Source: Micromonospora violae (GTDB lineage Bacteria > Actinomycetota > Actinomycetes > Mycobacteriales > Micromonosporaceae). Taken from it: a stretch of 64,000 nt of DNA. Below are positions 7,411-15,019 of this stretch, piece by piece. Each line of letters begins with the position of its first letter. The stretch's first letter is position 1. The stretch is taken from NCBI RefSeq assembly GCF_004217135.1, contig NZ_SHKK01000001.1, forward strand, positions 6,448,001 to 6,512,000, written 5' to 3'. The position numbers and the translations under genes were made by a program. The notes beneath the pieces are model-generated. The model saw only the letters and a list, made by a program, of their open reading frames with translations, did not search any database and was not told the DNA's origin.

Positions 7411-8783
7411 TGAGCGACCCCAATCCGCAGTCGGGCTCCTCGGACAAGGAACCGGCGAGCGAGGCGCAGGCCGCGCAGGACGCGCTCGACAACACCGAAC
7501 GGGCCGAGGTGTCGACCGAGCCGCAGCGCCCGGTGGCGAAGCCGGACCGGGAGCCGGAGCCGAAGCCGAGCCTGGGCCGGATGTTCCTGGAGAACCTCTG
7601 GGCGGCCAACACCTTCACGGTGACGCTGCTGTCGTTGGTGCTGGCGGTCGTGGTCGGCGCGGTGCTGATGATCATTTCTGATCCGGCGGTGCTCTCCACC
7701 TACTCGTACATCACCTCCCGCCCGTCCGATGCGATCAACTCCAGCTGGACGCTCGTCAGCGAGGCGTACGCGAACCTGTTCAAGGGCTCGATCTTCGACC
7801 CCGAAGCATTCACTGCCTGGCTGAACGGCGACGGTGGTTGGCAGGCCGTGCTCGCGCCGATCTCGGAGACGCTGACCTACGCGGCGCCGTTGGTCTTCAC
7901 CGGTCTGTCGGTGGCGCTGGCCTTCCGCGGCGGTCTGTTCAACATCGGTGCCCAGGGCCAGGCCACCATCGGCGTGATCATGGCGGCGCTGGCCGGCTTC
8001 CTGCTGCCGCTGCCGCCCGGCCTGCACCTGCTGGTGGCGGTGCTGGCCGGCGCGCTGGGCGGAGCGATCTGGGGTTTCATCCCCGGCATCCTCAAGGCCC
8101 GCGCCGGCGCACACGAGGTGATCAACACGATCATGCTCAACTACGTCGCCACGTACTTCCTCACCTGGCTGATCGTGCAGAACGGCGTGCAGGACCCGAC
8201 CCGTACCGACGCGATCAGCAAGGCGGTGGACAGCTCCGCCCAGCTGCCCCGACTGCTCGGCGACAACCTGCGGGTGCACGCCGGCATCCTGCTCGCCGTG
8301 TTGGCCACCTGGGCGGTCGCCTGGCTGCTCAACCGCTCGACGCTCGGCTTCGAGCTGCGCGCGGTCGGCGCCAACCCGGACGCCGCCCGGACCGCCGGCA
8401 TCAGCGTCACCCGGACGTACATTCTGATCATGGTCTTCGCCGGCATCCTGGCCGGTCTCGGCGGCTCGAACATGGTGCTCGGCTCCACGGCCAGCGCGTT
8501 GACCCCGCTGGTGGTCGCGCAGATCGGCTTCGACGGCATCCTGGTGGCGCTGCTCGGGCGGGTGAAGCCCTGGGGGGTGTTGCTCGCCGCGCTGCTGTTC
8601 GGGGCGCTGCAGGCCGGTGGTAACCGGATGCAGTCGTACTCCGGGATCTCGCTGGAGCTGGTGACAGTGCTCCAGGCGCTGATCGTCATCTTCATCGCCG
8701 CGCCGGCCCTGGTGAAGGCGATCTTCCAGCTCCGGGCCGCGCGTGCCGCCCGGTTGCAGACGAGCCTGGCGAAGGGCTGGTAA
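7410..8783 (+). CDS. Nucleoside ABC transporter permease (YufP-like)
   Basis: 457 residues from the ATG at 7410; an upstream in-frame codon would translate the repeat and is rejected. A polar, charged N-terminal stretch of about 60 residues (Ser/Glu/Pro-rich) precedes the first helix, longer than in most homologues. About ten helices follow with the branched-chain/nucleoside permease pattern: LVFTGLSVALAFRGGLFNIGAQGQ and then GAHEVINTIMLNY, both hallmarks of this family, and NPDAARTAGISV as the ATPase-contact loop. Pairs with the next permease to form the channel. Separated from the ATPase gene by the inserted tandem repeat, which probably weakens translational coupling. Confidence 0.92.
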   Translation: MSDPNPQSGSSDKEPASEAQAAQDALDNTERAEVSTEPQRPVAKPDREPEPKPSLGRMFLENLWAANTFTVTLLSLVLAVVVGAVLMIISDPAVLSTYSYITSRPSDAINSSWTLVSEAYANLFKGSIFDPEAFTAWLNGDGGWQAVLAPISETLTYAAPLVFTGLSVALAFRGGLFNIGAQGQATIGVIMAALAGFLLPLPPGLHLLVAVLAGALGGAIWGFIPGILKARAGAHEVINTIMLNYVATYFLTWLIVQNGVQDPTRTDAISKAVDSSAQLPRLLGDNLRVHAGILLAVLATWAVAWLLNRSTLGFELRAVGANPDAARTAGISVTRTYILIMVFAGILAGLGGSNMVLGSTASALTPLVVAQIGFDGILVALLGRVKPWGVLLAALLFGALQAGGNRMQSYSGISLELVTVLQALIVIFIAAPALVKAIFQLRAARAARLQTSLAKGW

Positions 8784-8786
8784 CTC

Positions 8787-10067
8787 ATGTCCACCATGGC
8801 TGTCCCCGACATCGCCGTCGCCCCGGTCGACGAGGGCTTCTGGACCCGCAGCCGCAAGGTCGGTCTCACGCTGCTGGGGCTCGGCCTGCTGTCCGCGGTG
8901 CTCTTCGGCGCGCTCGCCACCGACCAGCAGGCCCGGTTCACGCTCAGCGACGACGCGGCCGGTGCCGCACTGGAGATCAACGGCACGATCGGGGCGATCC
9001 TCTTCGGGATCATCACGATCGCCGCCGGCGCGGCGCTGCTCGCCGGGGTGCCGAAGCGGTGGTTCCTCGTCGTGCTCGGTGTCGGGCTCGTCGGTTTCGT
9101 GCTGTCGTTCCTGTGCTGGCAGGTCTCCGCCGCGCCGGTCGGTCAGAACTTCATGCCGCTGGTCAACATCATCCGGGGCACGTTCATCCTGGCCCTGCCG
9201 TTGATCTTCGGCGCGCTCGCCGGGGTGCTCTGCGAACGCTCCGGCGTGGTCAACGTCGCCATCGAGGGCCAGCTGCTGATGGGCGCGTTCAGCGGCGCGC
9301 TGTTCGGCAGCATCTCCGGCAGCGTCTGGGTGGGCCTGGTCGCCGCCGCCATCGGTGGCGCGTTCATCTCGCTGCTGCTCGCCGTCTTCGCCATCCGCTA
9401 CCTGGTCGACCAGGTCGTCATGGGCATCGTGCTGAACCTGCTGGCGGTCGGCGTCACCGGCTTCCTCTACGAGCGGCTGATGCAGACCGACGCCCAGAAG
9501 TACAACAGCGCGCCCCGCTTCAGCAACTGGGAGATCCCGCTGCTGAAGGACATCCCGGTGCTCGGGCCGGCGTTGTTCCGCGGCAACATCTTCCTGTACG
9601 TCGGGCTGCTCCTCGTACTGGTGATCCACATCGGGCTGTTCCGCACCCGGTGGGGTCTGCGTACGCGCTCGGTCGGTGAGCACCCGATCGCCGCCGACAC
9701 GCTCGGCGTCAAGGTGCTGCGGGTGCGCTACCGCAACGTACTGCTGGCCGGAGTGGTCGCCGGCATCGGCGGCGCGTCCTACACCCTCGCGCTCTACTCG
9801 TTCACCAAGAACATGATCGGCGGCAAGGGCTTCATCGCGCTGGCCGCGCTGATCTTCGGCCGGTGGAACCCCACCGGCGCACTGCTCGCCGCGCTCTTCT
9901 TCGGCTTCGCCGACCAGCTCGCCACCTACCTGGGCGCGATCAGCAGCTCGATCCCCAGCCAGTTCCTGGCCATGCTGCCCTACCTGGCGACCATCCTGGC
10001 CGTCGCCGGCCTGGTCGGCCGAGTCCGGGCCCCAGCCGCCGACGGCAAGCCGTACATCAAGGGCTGA
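8787..10067 (+). CDS. Nucleoside ABC transporter permease (YufQ-like)
   Basis: 426 residues, starting 3 bases after the previous stop. Two to three extra N-terminal helices precede the core (normal for the actinobacterial form). The core carries LPLIFGALAGVLCERSGVVNVAIEGQLLMGAF and the loop SVGEHPIAADTLGVKV, typical of the second permease of BMP-type nucleoside transporters. Helices near the C-terminus include LAALIFGRWNPTGALLAALFFGFADQL. Forms a heterodimeric membrane channel with the preceding protein. The operon seems to end here: a large inverted repeat follows before the cytidine deaminase. Confidence 0.92.
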   Translation: MSTMAVPDIAVAPVDEGFWTRSRKVGLTLLGLGLLSAVLFGALATDQQARFTLSDDAAGAALEINGTIGAILFGIITIAAGAALLAGVPKRWFLVVLGVGLVGFVLSFLCWQVSAAPVGQNFMPLVNIIRGTFILALPLIFGALAGVLCERSGVVNVAIEGQLLMGAFSGALFGSISGSVWVGLVAAAIGGAFISLLLAVFAIRYLVDQVVMGIVLNLLAVGVTGFLYERLMQTDAQKYNSAPRFSNWEIPLLKDIPVLGPALFRGNIFLYVGLLLVLVIHIGLFRTRWGLRTRSVGEHPIAADTLGVKVLRVRYRNVLLAGVVAGIGGASYTLALYSFTKNMIGGKGFIALAALIFGRWNPTGALLAALFFGFADQLATYLGAISSSIPSQFLAMLPYLATILAVAGLVGRVRAPAADGKPYIKG

Positions 10068-10080
10068 CCAACCCCGCTCT

Positions 10081-10146
10081 CGTGTTGATCAAGAGGTTTC
10101 GGTCAGGAGAATCGCCGATCCTGACGCAAACTTCTTGATCAACACG
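10081..10146. repeat. Imperfect 66-base palindrome (GATCAAG type)
   Basis: The arms start CGTGTTGATCAAGA and end TCTTGATCAACACG; 25 of 28 arm positions pair, around a 10-base centre. It sits between the importer operon and cdd. It may act as a terminator, and it resembles other GATCATG-centred palindromes at 34362, 53505 and 62144 in this window, so it is more likely a dispersed palindromic repeat that doubles as a terminator. Confidence 0.75.
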
Positions 10147-10208
10147 ATGGGGTGTGGGACTCGGCCCTGCGCGCGCGTGACCTGGGCTACCTCGGCAGAA
10201 TGGGCGGC

Positions 10209-10913
10209 ATGACCGACATTGACTGGGCGCAGTTGCGCGCCGCCGCCATCGAGGCGATGCGGCACGCGTACGCGCCGTACTCGACGTTCCCGGTCGGCGC
10301 GGCCGCGCTGGTCGACGACGGCCGGGTGGTGGTCGGCTGCAACGTGGAGAACGCCGCCTACGGGGTGACGCTCTGCGCCGAGTGTGGGGTCGTGTCCAGC
10401 CTGCACGCCACCGGCGGTGGTCGGCTCGTGGCGCTCTCCTGCGTCGACGCGACCGGCGAGCCGTTGATGCCGTGCGGCCGTTGTCGGCAGCTGCTCTGGG
10501 AGCACGGCGGGCCGGAGTGCCTGATCGAGAGCAAGACCCGGCCACTGCGGATGGCCGAACTGCTGCCGCACGCCTTCGGCGTGGAGGACCTGGAGGCCGT
10601 CACCGGCGAGACACCCGTGCCGGTGGTCCCGGAGCGGCTCGCCGCCTGGCGCGGGCGCGGCACCGTCTTCGTGCACCCGGACATGTCCGCTGGTCAGCAG
10701 GTCTGGACGGCGTACTGGGAGCGGTCGGCCGGGGACGACGTCGGCGCCGAAACCGGGGTGCTGGAGGAGGCGCCGAGCTGGGACGACCCGGCTGAGGCGA
10801 TCACCTGGGGTCTGGCGCGGACGCCCCGCGTGGTCGTGGTGGACGCCACCGGCACGATCTTCTGGGCTGGCGAGGGTGAGCCGCCTATGGAGATCCCGGT
10901 TCGCTGGGGTTGA
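10209..10913 (+). CDS. cdd: Cytidine deaminase with C-terminal extension
   Basis: 234 residues from ATG 10209 (an ATG at 10200 is possible). Hydrolyses cytidine/deoxycytidine to uridine/deoxyuridine. The N-terminal 125 residues are a complete homotetrameric-type CDA: YAPYSTFPVGAAAL, the substrate motif NVENAAYG, the catalytic pair CAE (LCAECG, where E is the proton shuttle and C a zinc ligand), and PCGRCRQ with the other two zinc cysteines. Usual length is about 130, so roughly 105 extra residues follow, with no motif I recognise; they include VFVHPDMSAGQQVW and a final VVVVDATGTIFWAGEGEPP. The extension has normal codon use and does not look like a read-through. Neighbour of thymidine phosphorylase, as in many actinomycetes. 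Confidence 0.9.
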   Translation: MTDIDWAQLRAAAIEAMRHAYAPYSTFPVGAAALVDDGRVVVGCNVENAAYGVTLCAECGVVSSLHATGGGRLVALSCVDATGEPLMPCGRCRQLLWEHGGPECLIESKTRPLRMAELLPHAFGVEDLEAVTGETPVPVVPERLAAWRGRGTVFVHPDMSAGQQVWTAYWERSAGDDVGAETGVLEEAPSWDDPAEAITWGLARTPRVVVVDATGTIFWAGEGEPPMEIPVRWG

Positions 10914-10925
10914 GCTGTGGGGATT

Positions 10926-10987
10926 GGGCCGACCGTGCCCGGCTCCGGGCGGTCAGGCTTGATCCCTCCGCCGGGCACGGTCGGCCC
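10926..10987. repeat. Palindrome with 24-base core shared with 34509-34584
   Basis: A perfect 18-base stem (10926-10943 with 10970-10987; arm begins GGGCCGACCGTG) encloses a 26-base loop. Loop bases 10944-10967 are identical, on the opposite strand, to 34536-34559 in another hairpin whose arms are unrelated in sequence. Two bases follow the core before the right arm in both. It lies between cdd and deoA and may also terminate transcription. Confidence 0.85.
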
Positions 10988-11048
10988 CCGCCCCTCGTGG
11001 TCACCGGCCGTCGGTCGGGATCTGCAACAGACTAGGGATGATCTTCTG

Positions 11049-12329
11049 ATGAGTGGTTTTGCTGCTGTTGACGTTATTCGGGTCAAGCGGGACGGGGGTG
11101 TGCTGTCGGACGCGCAGATCGACTGGGTGGTCGACGCGTACACCCGGGGGGTTGTCGCCGACGAGCAGATGTCCGCGCTGGCGATGGCGATCCTGATCAA
11201 CGGCATGACCGGGCCGGAGATCGCCCGGTGGACCGCCGCGATGATCGCCAGCGGTGAGCGGCTGGACCTGTCGGCGGTCCGCCGGCCGACGGTCGACAAG
11301 CACTCCACCGGCGGCGTCGGCGACAAGATCACCCTGCCGCTCACCCCGCTGGTGGCCGCCTGTGGCGCGGCCGTGCCGCAGCTGAGCGGCCGGGGTCTCG
11401 GGCACACCGGCGGCACGCTGGACAAGTTGGAGTCCATCCCGGGCTGGCGGGCCACGGTGAGCAACGACGAGTTCATCGCCCAGCTGGACGAGGTGGGTGC
11501 GGTGATCTGCGCGGCCGGTACCGGGCTCGCGCCCGCCGACCGCAAGCTGTACGCGCTGCGCGACGTGACCGGCACCGTGGAGGCGATCCCGCTGATCGCC
11601 AGCTCGATCATGAGCAAGAAGATCGCCGAGGGGACCGGCGCGCTGGTCCTCGACGTCAAGGTCGGCTCGGGCGCGTTCATGAAGTCCGTCGACCAGGCCC
11701 GCGAGTTGGCCCGCACCATGGTCGAGCTGGGCGGTGCGCACGGGGTGCGGACGGTCGCCCTGCTCACCGACATGTCCACCCCGCTCGGCCTGGCGATCGG
11801 CAACGCGGTCGAGGTGACCGAGTCGGTCGAGGTGCTGGCCGGTGGTGGGCCGGCCGACGTGGTGGAGCTGACCCTCGCCCTGGCCCGGGAGATGCTCGAC
11901 GCCGCCGGCCTGCCGGACGCCGATCCGGCGGCGGCCCTGCGCGACGGACGGGCCATGGACTCCTGGCGGGCGATGATCCGGGCGCAGGGCGGCGACCCGG
12001 ACGCGCCGATGCCAGCGGCGGCCGAGGTGGAGGTGGTCCGCGCCGAGCGGGACGGGTACGTCGCGGCCGTCGACGCGTACGCCATGGGGGTGGCGGCGTG
12101 GCGGCTCGGCGCGGGTCGGGCGCGCAAGGAGGACCCGGTCAGCGTGCCGGCCGGGGTGGTGCTGCACAAGCGGCCCGGTGACGAGGTGCGGGCCGGTGAC
12201 CCGCTCTACGAGCTGCGTGCCGAGGACGCGACGCGGATTCCGGCCGCGCTGACCGAGGCCGCCAACGCGGTACGGATCGCGGCGACGGCCCCGGCGGCGA
12301 CGTCGTTGGTCATCGAACGCATCAGCTGA
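11049..12329 (+). CDS. deoA: Thymidine phosphorylase
   Basis: 426 residues, ATG 11049. Cleaves thymidine/deoxyuridine with phosphate to the base plus 2-deoxyribose-1-phosphate. The PyNP/DeoA signature is present: SGRGLGHTGGTLDKLESIPG near residues 113-132, preceded by KHSTGGVGDK (phosphate-binding) and followed by ASSIMSKKIAEG and DVKVGSGAFMK. The C-terminal domain ends RIPAALTEAANAVRI, normal length. No Shine-Dalgarno is visible; a TAGGGA element at 11033-11038 would place transcription start close to the ATG, so it may be near-leaderless. Functionally linked to the mutase and DeoC near 37-41 kb that consume its product. Confidence 0.93.
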   Translation: MSGFAAVDVIRVKRDGGVLSDAQIDWVVDAYTRGVVADEQMSALAMAILINGMTGPEIARWTAAMIASGERLDLSAVRRPTVDKHSTGGVGDKITLPLTPLVAACGAAVPQLSGRGLGHTGGTLDKLESIPGWRATVSNDEFIAQLDEVGAVICAAGTGLAPADRKLYALRDVTGTVEAIPLIASSIMSKKIAEGTGALVLDVKVGSGAFMKSVDQARELARTMVELGGAHGVRTVALLTDMSTPLGLAIGNAVEVTESVEVLAGGGPADVVELTLALAREMLDAAGLPDADPAAALRDGRAMDSWRAMIRAQGGDPDAPMPAAAEVEVVRAERDGYVAAVDAYAMGVAAWRLGAGRARKEDPVSVPAGVVLHKRPGDEVRAGDPLYELRAEDATRIPAALTEAANAVRIAATAPAATSLVIERIS

Positions 12330-12439
12330 CAGATCCGGGGTCGCCCGGGCATGGTGCCGGTCCCGTGGGAGCGCTATTGTCGCAGGCCAAGGGGGGACAA
12401 CCGGCCTTGCGCCGGCGCGAGCAGACAGGAAGATCCGCC

Positions 12440-13120
12440 GTGACCGTTGCTGCCCCCGACCCCCGTGAGGTGCGCGAGGCGAGCCTGGACGAACTGTCCC
12501 GGCTCGGCCTGCCGTTGCCACCGCCCCAGTTTCCCCTCGTCTGGGAGCCGGGTGACCAGATCGACCTGCGACCGACCGCGGAGATCGAGGCGCGGATCGC
12601 GGTGCTGCACCTGATCCTGGCGCGTTGCTTCGGCATGCCTCCGCAGGCGGCGATGAGCTGGCTGCTCGGCTCGCACCTGGTCGACGCGGTGACCCCGCCG
12701 GAGTGGCAGTTCGTGATGGGCGGCAAGGGCGACCACCGGTCGTTCGTGCTGCACCACGACGCGCTCTTCGCACTGGCCTGGGTGCTCGGGTTGACCAAGC
12801 AGCTCGACCCCACGCTCGCCGTCGACGAGCGGCTGGTCGAGCGGCTGCCGCACATCGCCGAAGGGGAGACCTTCCCGTACTGGCGGTCCCGGATCCTGAC
12901 GGCGCCGCAGCACCCGGCCGACGCGGCGGCCCTGCTCGACCTGCACTACTGCCTGGACTGGGCGTACCTGGAGACCGAGCGCGGCGGTCGGCGTGCGCCG
13001 GGCCTGGTCGACGCGAACGCGATCGGGCAGCGGCGGTGGGCGCTGGAGTGGGCGGTGATCCTGCGCGGGCCGTACCACGACGAGCCGCCCGGTTGGGAAG
13101 AGGTCGACCTCTCCACCTGA
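12440..13120 (+). CDS. DUF4272 domain protein
   Basis: 226 residues from GTG 12440. The central part (EIEARIAVLHLILARCFGMPPQAAMSWL, then the helical stretch to WVLGLTKQLDP) and the C-terminal LLDLHYCLDWAYLE...NAIGQRRWALEWAVI match the DUF4272 pattern, a cytoplasmic all-helical family of unknown function. Alternative starts further upstream add an Arg-rich peptide with poor codon bias and were rejected. It follows deoA by 110 bases on the same strand. No catalytic residues can be assigned. Confidence 0.7.
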   Translation: MTVAAPDPREVREASLDELSRLGLPLPPPQFPLVWEPGDQIDLRPTAEIEARIAVLHLILARCFGMPPQAAMSWLLGSHLVDAVTPPEWQFVMGGKGDHRSFVLHHDALFALAWVLGLTKQLDPTLAVDERLVERLPHIAEGETFPYWRSRILTAPQHPADAAALLDLHYCLDWAYLETERGGRRAPGLVDANAIGQRRWALEWAVILRGPYHDEPPGWEEVDLST

Positions 13121-13122
13121 GG

Positions 13123-14007
13123 TCAGCGGGGTCGGTACCCGTCCACCCGGACCGCCACCGTCACCCGGACCGGTTCGGGAAGGGCGGCCAGCCGGGCGGT
13201 GAGCGCGTCCGGGTCGGTGTGCCAGGCGCTCGGGCCCATCCCGACCAGGCTGGCGGCCTCCGGTCGGGTCAGTGTCAGCTCCGCCCGGTGGACGGCTGAG
13301 CTGACCGGCGTGAAGTGCCCGCCCAGGCTGTCGGTCACCCGGCCAGCCTTGTCCGGGGCCACCCGCAGCAGATCGAGGGCAGCCACCAACTCGGTGAGAT
13401 GGTCGGTGTCGGGCGTGACCACCAGCAGCGTCCCGGCCGGATCGAGCACCCGGTGGAACTCGGTGCCGTTACGCGGGGCGAAGACGTTCAGCAGCACGGC
13501 GGTCGAGGCGTCCGCCAGCGGCAGTCGTTGCCAGGTGTCGGCGAGCGCGGCGGCGGCCCGGGGATGCGCGCGCGCCGCGCGGCGCAGCGCCGGTTTGGAC
13601 ACGTCCAGGGCCAGACCCACGGCGTGCGGCAGCGCCGCCAGCACCGCGCCGAGGTACCGGCCGGTGCCGGCGCCGGCATCCACCACCAGGGGGTACGCGC
13701 CGACGTCGGGCGCTGGCGGCTCGGCGCCCGTCGCGCCGAGACGGACGACAGCGTCCGTCGCGGCAGCGGCGAGGGCGGCCGAGATGACGTCGTAGTGCCC
13801 GGCGGCGAGGAAGTCCGCGCGGGCCGCGACCATCTCGGCGGTGTCGCCGACGTGCGGGGCGCGGCCGGTGAGCAGGTTGACGTAACCCTGGCGCGCGATG
13901 TCGAAGCTGTGCCGGCGCGGGCAGCGCAGGGCCTTCGTGTCGGTGGCCTGCTCCAGCGGCTCGCCGCAGACCGGGCAGCGCAGTCGATCGAGGATGCGGG
14001 GGTCCAC
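13123..14007 (-). CDS. 23S rRNA (guanine-N1)-methyltransferase, RlmA family
   Basis: 294 residues, GTG start. The N-terminal zinc ribbon CPVCGEPL...LRCPRRHSFD (residues 10-34) and following ARQGYVNLL are specific to RlmA-type enzymes, which methylate N1 of G745 (RlmA-I) or G748 (RlmA-II/TlrB). A Rossmann SAM site follows: VVDAGAGTGRYLGAV, LDVSKPALRRAAR and LLNVFAPRN. In Gram-positives RlmA-II can contribute to tylosin resistance, so a macrolide-related role is possible but not shown. It lies 3 bases after the marR stop, an apparent two-gene operon. Confidence 0.85.
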   Translation of the reverse strand: MDPRILDRLRCPVCGEPLEQATDTKALRCPRRHSFDIARQGYVNLLTGRAPHVGDTAEMVAARADFLAAGHYDVISAALAAAATDAVVRLGATGAEPPAPDVGAYPLVVDAGAGTGRYLGAVLAALPHAVGLALDVSKPALRRAARAHPRAAAALADTWQRLPLADASTAVLLNVFAPRNGTEFHRVLDPAGTLLVVTPDTDHLTELVAALDLLRVAPDKAGRVTDSLGGHFTPVSSAVHRAELTLTRPEAASLVGMGPSAWHTDPDALTARLAALPEPVRVTVAVRVDGYRPR

Positions 14008-14010
14008 GCG

Positions 14011-14499
14011 TCAGGCCTCCGGATCGTGCCGTGGGTGGGGCGCCCGAGCGCCGAGGTGGTCGACCACCCGGTGGGTGAGCGCGCCGAGCGCGTCGATCTC
14101 CGCCGGCGTGAGCAGGTCGATCAGGTGCCGGCGGACGGCGGCCACGTGGCCGGGGGCGGCGGACCCGATGGCCTGCCGCCCGGCGGGGGTGAGGACGACG
14201 ATCGACCCTCGGGCGTCGTCGGCGCACTCCTCGCGGGTGACCAGGCCGCGCTGCTGCATGCGGGTCAGGTGGTGGGAGAGCCGGCTGCGCGACCAGAGCA
14301 TGCGATCTGCCAGCTCCCGCAGCCGCAGCCGCCCCTGCGGTGTCTCGGAGAGGTCGGAGAGCACGTCGTAGTCGGCCTCGGAGAGGCCGGCGTCCTGGGT
14401 CAGCTGCCGGGCCAGCTCCAGGTCGAGCAGCCGACGCATTCGGCGGTAGCCGCGCCACGCGCGGTCCTCTCGTTCGTCGAGCCATCGTGGAGCGGCCAT
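14011..14499 (-). CDS. MarR-family transcriptional regulator
   Basis: 162-residue winged-helix dimer. Helices and wing are visible: LRLRELADRMLWSRSRLSHHLTRMQQRGLVTREECADDARGSIVVLTPAGRQAI, i.e. the recognition helix near residues 70-85 and the beta wing at 90-103. Divergent from the PPOX gene, with a 21-base perfect inverted repeat between them, so it probably represses both directions. Co-transcribed with the RlmA-like gene. On its side a TAGACT element 6 bases before the ATG suggests a leaderless message. Confidence 0.88.
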   Translation of the reverse strand: MAAPRWLDEREDRAWRGYRRMRRLLDLELARQLTQDAGLSEADYDVLSDLSETPQGRLRLRELADRMLWSRSRLSHHLTRMQQRGLVTREECADDARGSIVVLTPAGRQAIGSAAPGHVAAVRRHLIDLLTPAEIDALGALTHRVVDHLGARAPHPRHDPEA

Positions 14500-14514
14500 G
14501 CTCCGAGTCTAGCC

Positions 14515-14570
14515 GTTTCGTTGACATGTCATCGATTGGGTACCTAAGGTCGATGACATGTCAACGAAAC
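14515..14570. promoter_or_regulatory. Divergent operator-promoter of marR and PPOX genes
   Basis: Two perfect 21-base arms, 14515-14535 and 14550-14570, flank a 14-base centre; each contains TGACATGTCA, itself a 10-base palindrome. A consensus TTGACA (14521-14526) with TAAGGT 18 bases later (14545-14550) would start transcription about 7 bases on, at the ATG 14558, so the PPOX message is likely leaderless and the right arm covers its first codons. The MarR protein bound here could block both promoters. Confidence 0.75.
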
Positions 14571-14974
14571 GACTCTGGGAACTCTTCGGTGAGCGCGGGC
14601 GCGGAGTGCTGGTGACCATGCGCCGTGACGGTCGACCCCAACTTTCCAACCTCGACTACCTGGCCGAGCCCGAGCTGATCAGGTGCTCGACCGTCAGCAG
14701 CCGGGCAAAGGCGCGCAACCTGAGCCGCGATCCACGAGCGAGCTTCCACGTCACGACCCCGGACGGTGGGGCGTACGCCGTCGCCGAGGGCGTCGCCACC
14801 CTCACGCCGCCCGCCGCAGCCGAGGACGACGACACCGTGCAGGAACTGGTCGAGGTCTACCGACGCGTCCGCGGCGAGCACCCCGACTGGGCGGAGTACC
14901 GGTCGGCGATGGTCGCCGACGGTCGGCTGGTGATCCGACTCCTGGTCACGCGCATCTACGGCTGGCGACCCTGA
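14558..14974 (+). CDS. PPOX-class F420-dependent oxidoreductase-like protein
   Basis: 138-residue split-barrel flavin/deazaflavin protein of the pyridoxamine-phosphate-oxidase-like superfamily. Typical elements: RGRGVLVTMRRDGRPQLSNLDY at the N-terminal strands, then KARNLSRDPRASFHV, which contacts the cofactor phosphate, and the C-terminal VIRLLVTRIYGWRP. Length fits the TIGR03618-type F420 subgroup. Substrate unknown; such enzymes reduce quinones, biliverdin or xenobiotics. Regulation by the divergent MarR protein points to a stress- or drug-responsive role. Confidence 0.82.
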   Translation: MSTKRLWELFGERGRGVLVTMRRDGRPQLSNLDYLAEPELIRCSTVSSRAKARNLSRDPRASFHVTTPDGGAYAVAEGVATLTPPAAAEDDDTVQELVEVYRRVRGEHPDWAEYRSAMVADGRLVIRLLVTRIYGWRP

Positions 14975-15019
14975 GCGGGCCGGCTCGGTCCCGACGGGTT
15001 GGCTGACTAGGGTCTGAGC

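Noticed and set aside
7377..9683. 768-residue frame on the minus strand
   Set aside because: Antisense to two clear permease genes; its composition (Gln/Arg/Asp-rich, no motif) is what high-GC shadows give.
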